Source: VRUE01 sp036379955 (GTDB taxonomy: Bacteria > Actinomycetota > Thermoleophilia > Solirubrobacterales > 70-9). From it: 14,093 nucleotides of DNA. Of the stretch, positions 12,829 to 14,093 are shown piece by piece (the first letter of the stretch is position 1; every line of letters starts with the position of its first letter). Under the pieces are notes generated by a model. That model worked only from the letters and a program-made list of their open reading frames with translations, did not search any database and was not told where the DNA came from. Where the stretch lies: positions 1 to 14,093 of the forward strand of contig DASVFR010000026.1 in assembly GCA_036379955.1 (NCBI GenBank), written 5' to 3'. Position numbers and translations under genes: made by a program.

Positions 12829-12875
12829 TTCCGGTGCGCTTTATGTGCGAATAGACCGCATAAAGCGCACCGGAA
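12829..12875. repeat. Palindrome E8 (TTCCGGTGCGC type), between convergent genes
   Basis: TTCCGGTGCGCTTTATG (12829-12845) is perfectly complementary to 12859-12875. The 13-base loop reads CGGTCTATTCGCA on the minus strand. Arms and 47-bp length match E3 and E5. It starts 6 bases after the GMC stop and ends 14 bases before the amt stop. It is a plausible bidirectional transcript end, although no T-run is present. Confidence 0.92.
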
Positions 12876-12889
12876 CGGACCGGCGGGCC

Positions 12890-14093
<1,204 letters not shown>

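Noticed and set aside
821..12875. Palindromes as a CRISPR array
   Set aside because: They are spaced hundreds to thousands of bases apart at gene boundaries, differ in stem sequence, and no cas genes are present.

Overview
This is a very GC-rich window whose genes run on both strands. Its content is a Kdp potassium-pump operon with its own regulators, an ECF sigma/anti-sigma pair, a DEAD-box helicase, a GMC oxidoreductase and an Amt transporter. The base composition, the RskA-like anti-sigma factor and the protein style suggest a high-GC actinobacterium, plausibly of the Thermoleophilia/Solirubrobacterales type. That placement is an inference from style, not from a marker gene.

Layout. Positions 7422 to 1 (minus strand) hold one Kdp regulon in the order: KdpD-type sensor kinase (DUF4118-HisKA-HATPase), kdpE, kdpF, kdpA, kdpC, kdpB, then a gene for the KdpD N-terminal (KdpD plus Usp) domain that runs off the left edge. 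Two things are unusual. The sensor appears split into two genes at opposite ends of the operon, and the pump genes are ordered F-A-C-B instead of F-A-B-C. Divergent from the kinase are a probable 30-residue membrane peptide (7549-7641) and an M55 D-aminopeptidase (7721-8467). Convergent to these are an ECF sigma factor and its zinc-binding, membrane-anchored anti-sigma factor (8530-9694, minus). A DEAD-box RNA helicase (9784-10977, minus) follows. Then come a choline/alcohol dehydrogenase-type GMC flavoenzyme (11236-12822, plus) and a partial Amt ammonium transporter (12890 to the right edge, minus). The Amt carries an internal duplication and a His-to-Glu change in its pore motif.

The most striking signal is not a gene. 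Eight near-perfect palindromes of about 40-49 bp sit at eight gene boundaries (E1 to E8 in the feature list). Their stems fall into several unrelated sequence types: three copies of one, two of another, and three singletons. Seven of the eight carry a related AT-rich loop of the form TC(T/G)ATA followed by bases that are often G-rich; the eighth (E7) has a looser match. Two palindromes are translated in frame, as the C-terminal tail of KdpC and as the N-terminal leader of the KdpD-N protein. A third is covered by a 21-codon open frame with a good ribosome binding site whose stop overlaps the kdpE start. Together they look like a mobile or structural palindromic element family that inserts at gene ends and tolerates translation, comparable in concept to Rickettsia palindromic elements.

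Functionally, the left half is a potassium-starvation response (sense, regulate, pump). The right half mixes stress regulation, RNA remodelling, osmolyte or alcohol oxidation and ammonium uptake. No tRNA, rRNA, CRISPR array, integrase or transposase was seen.
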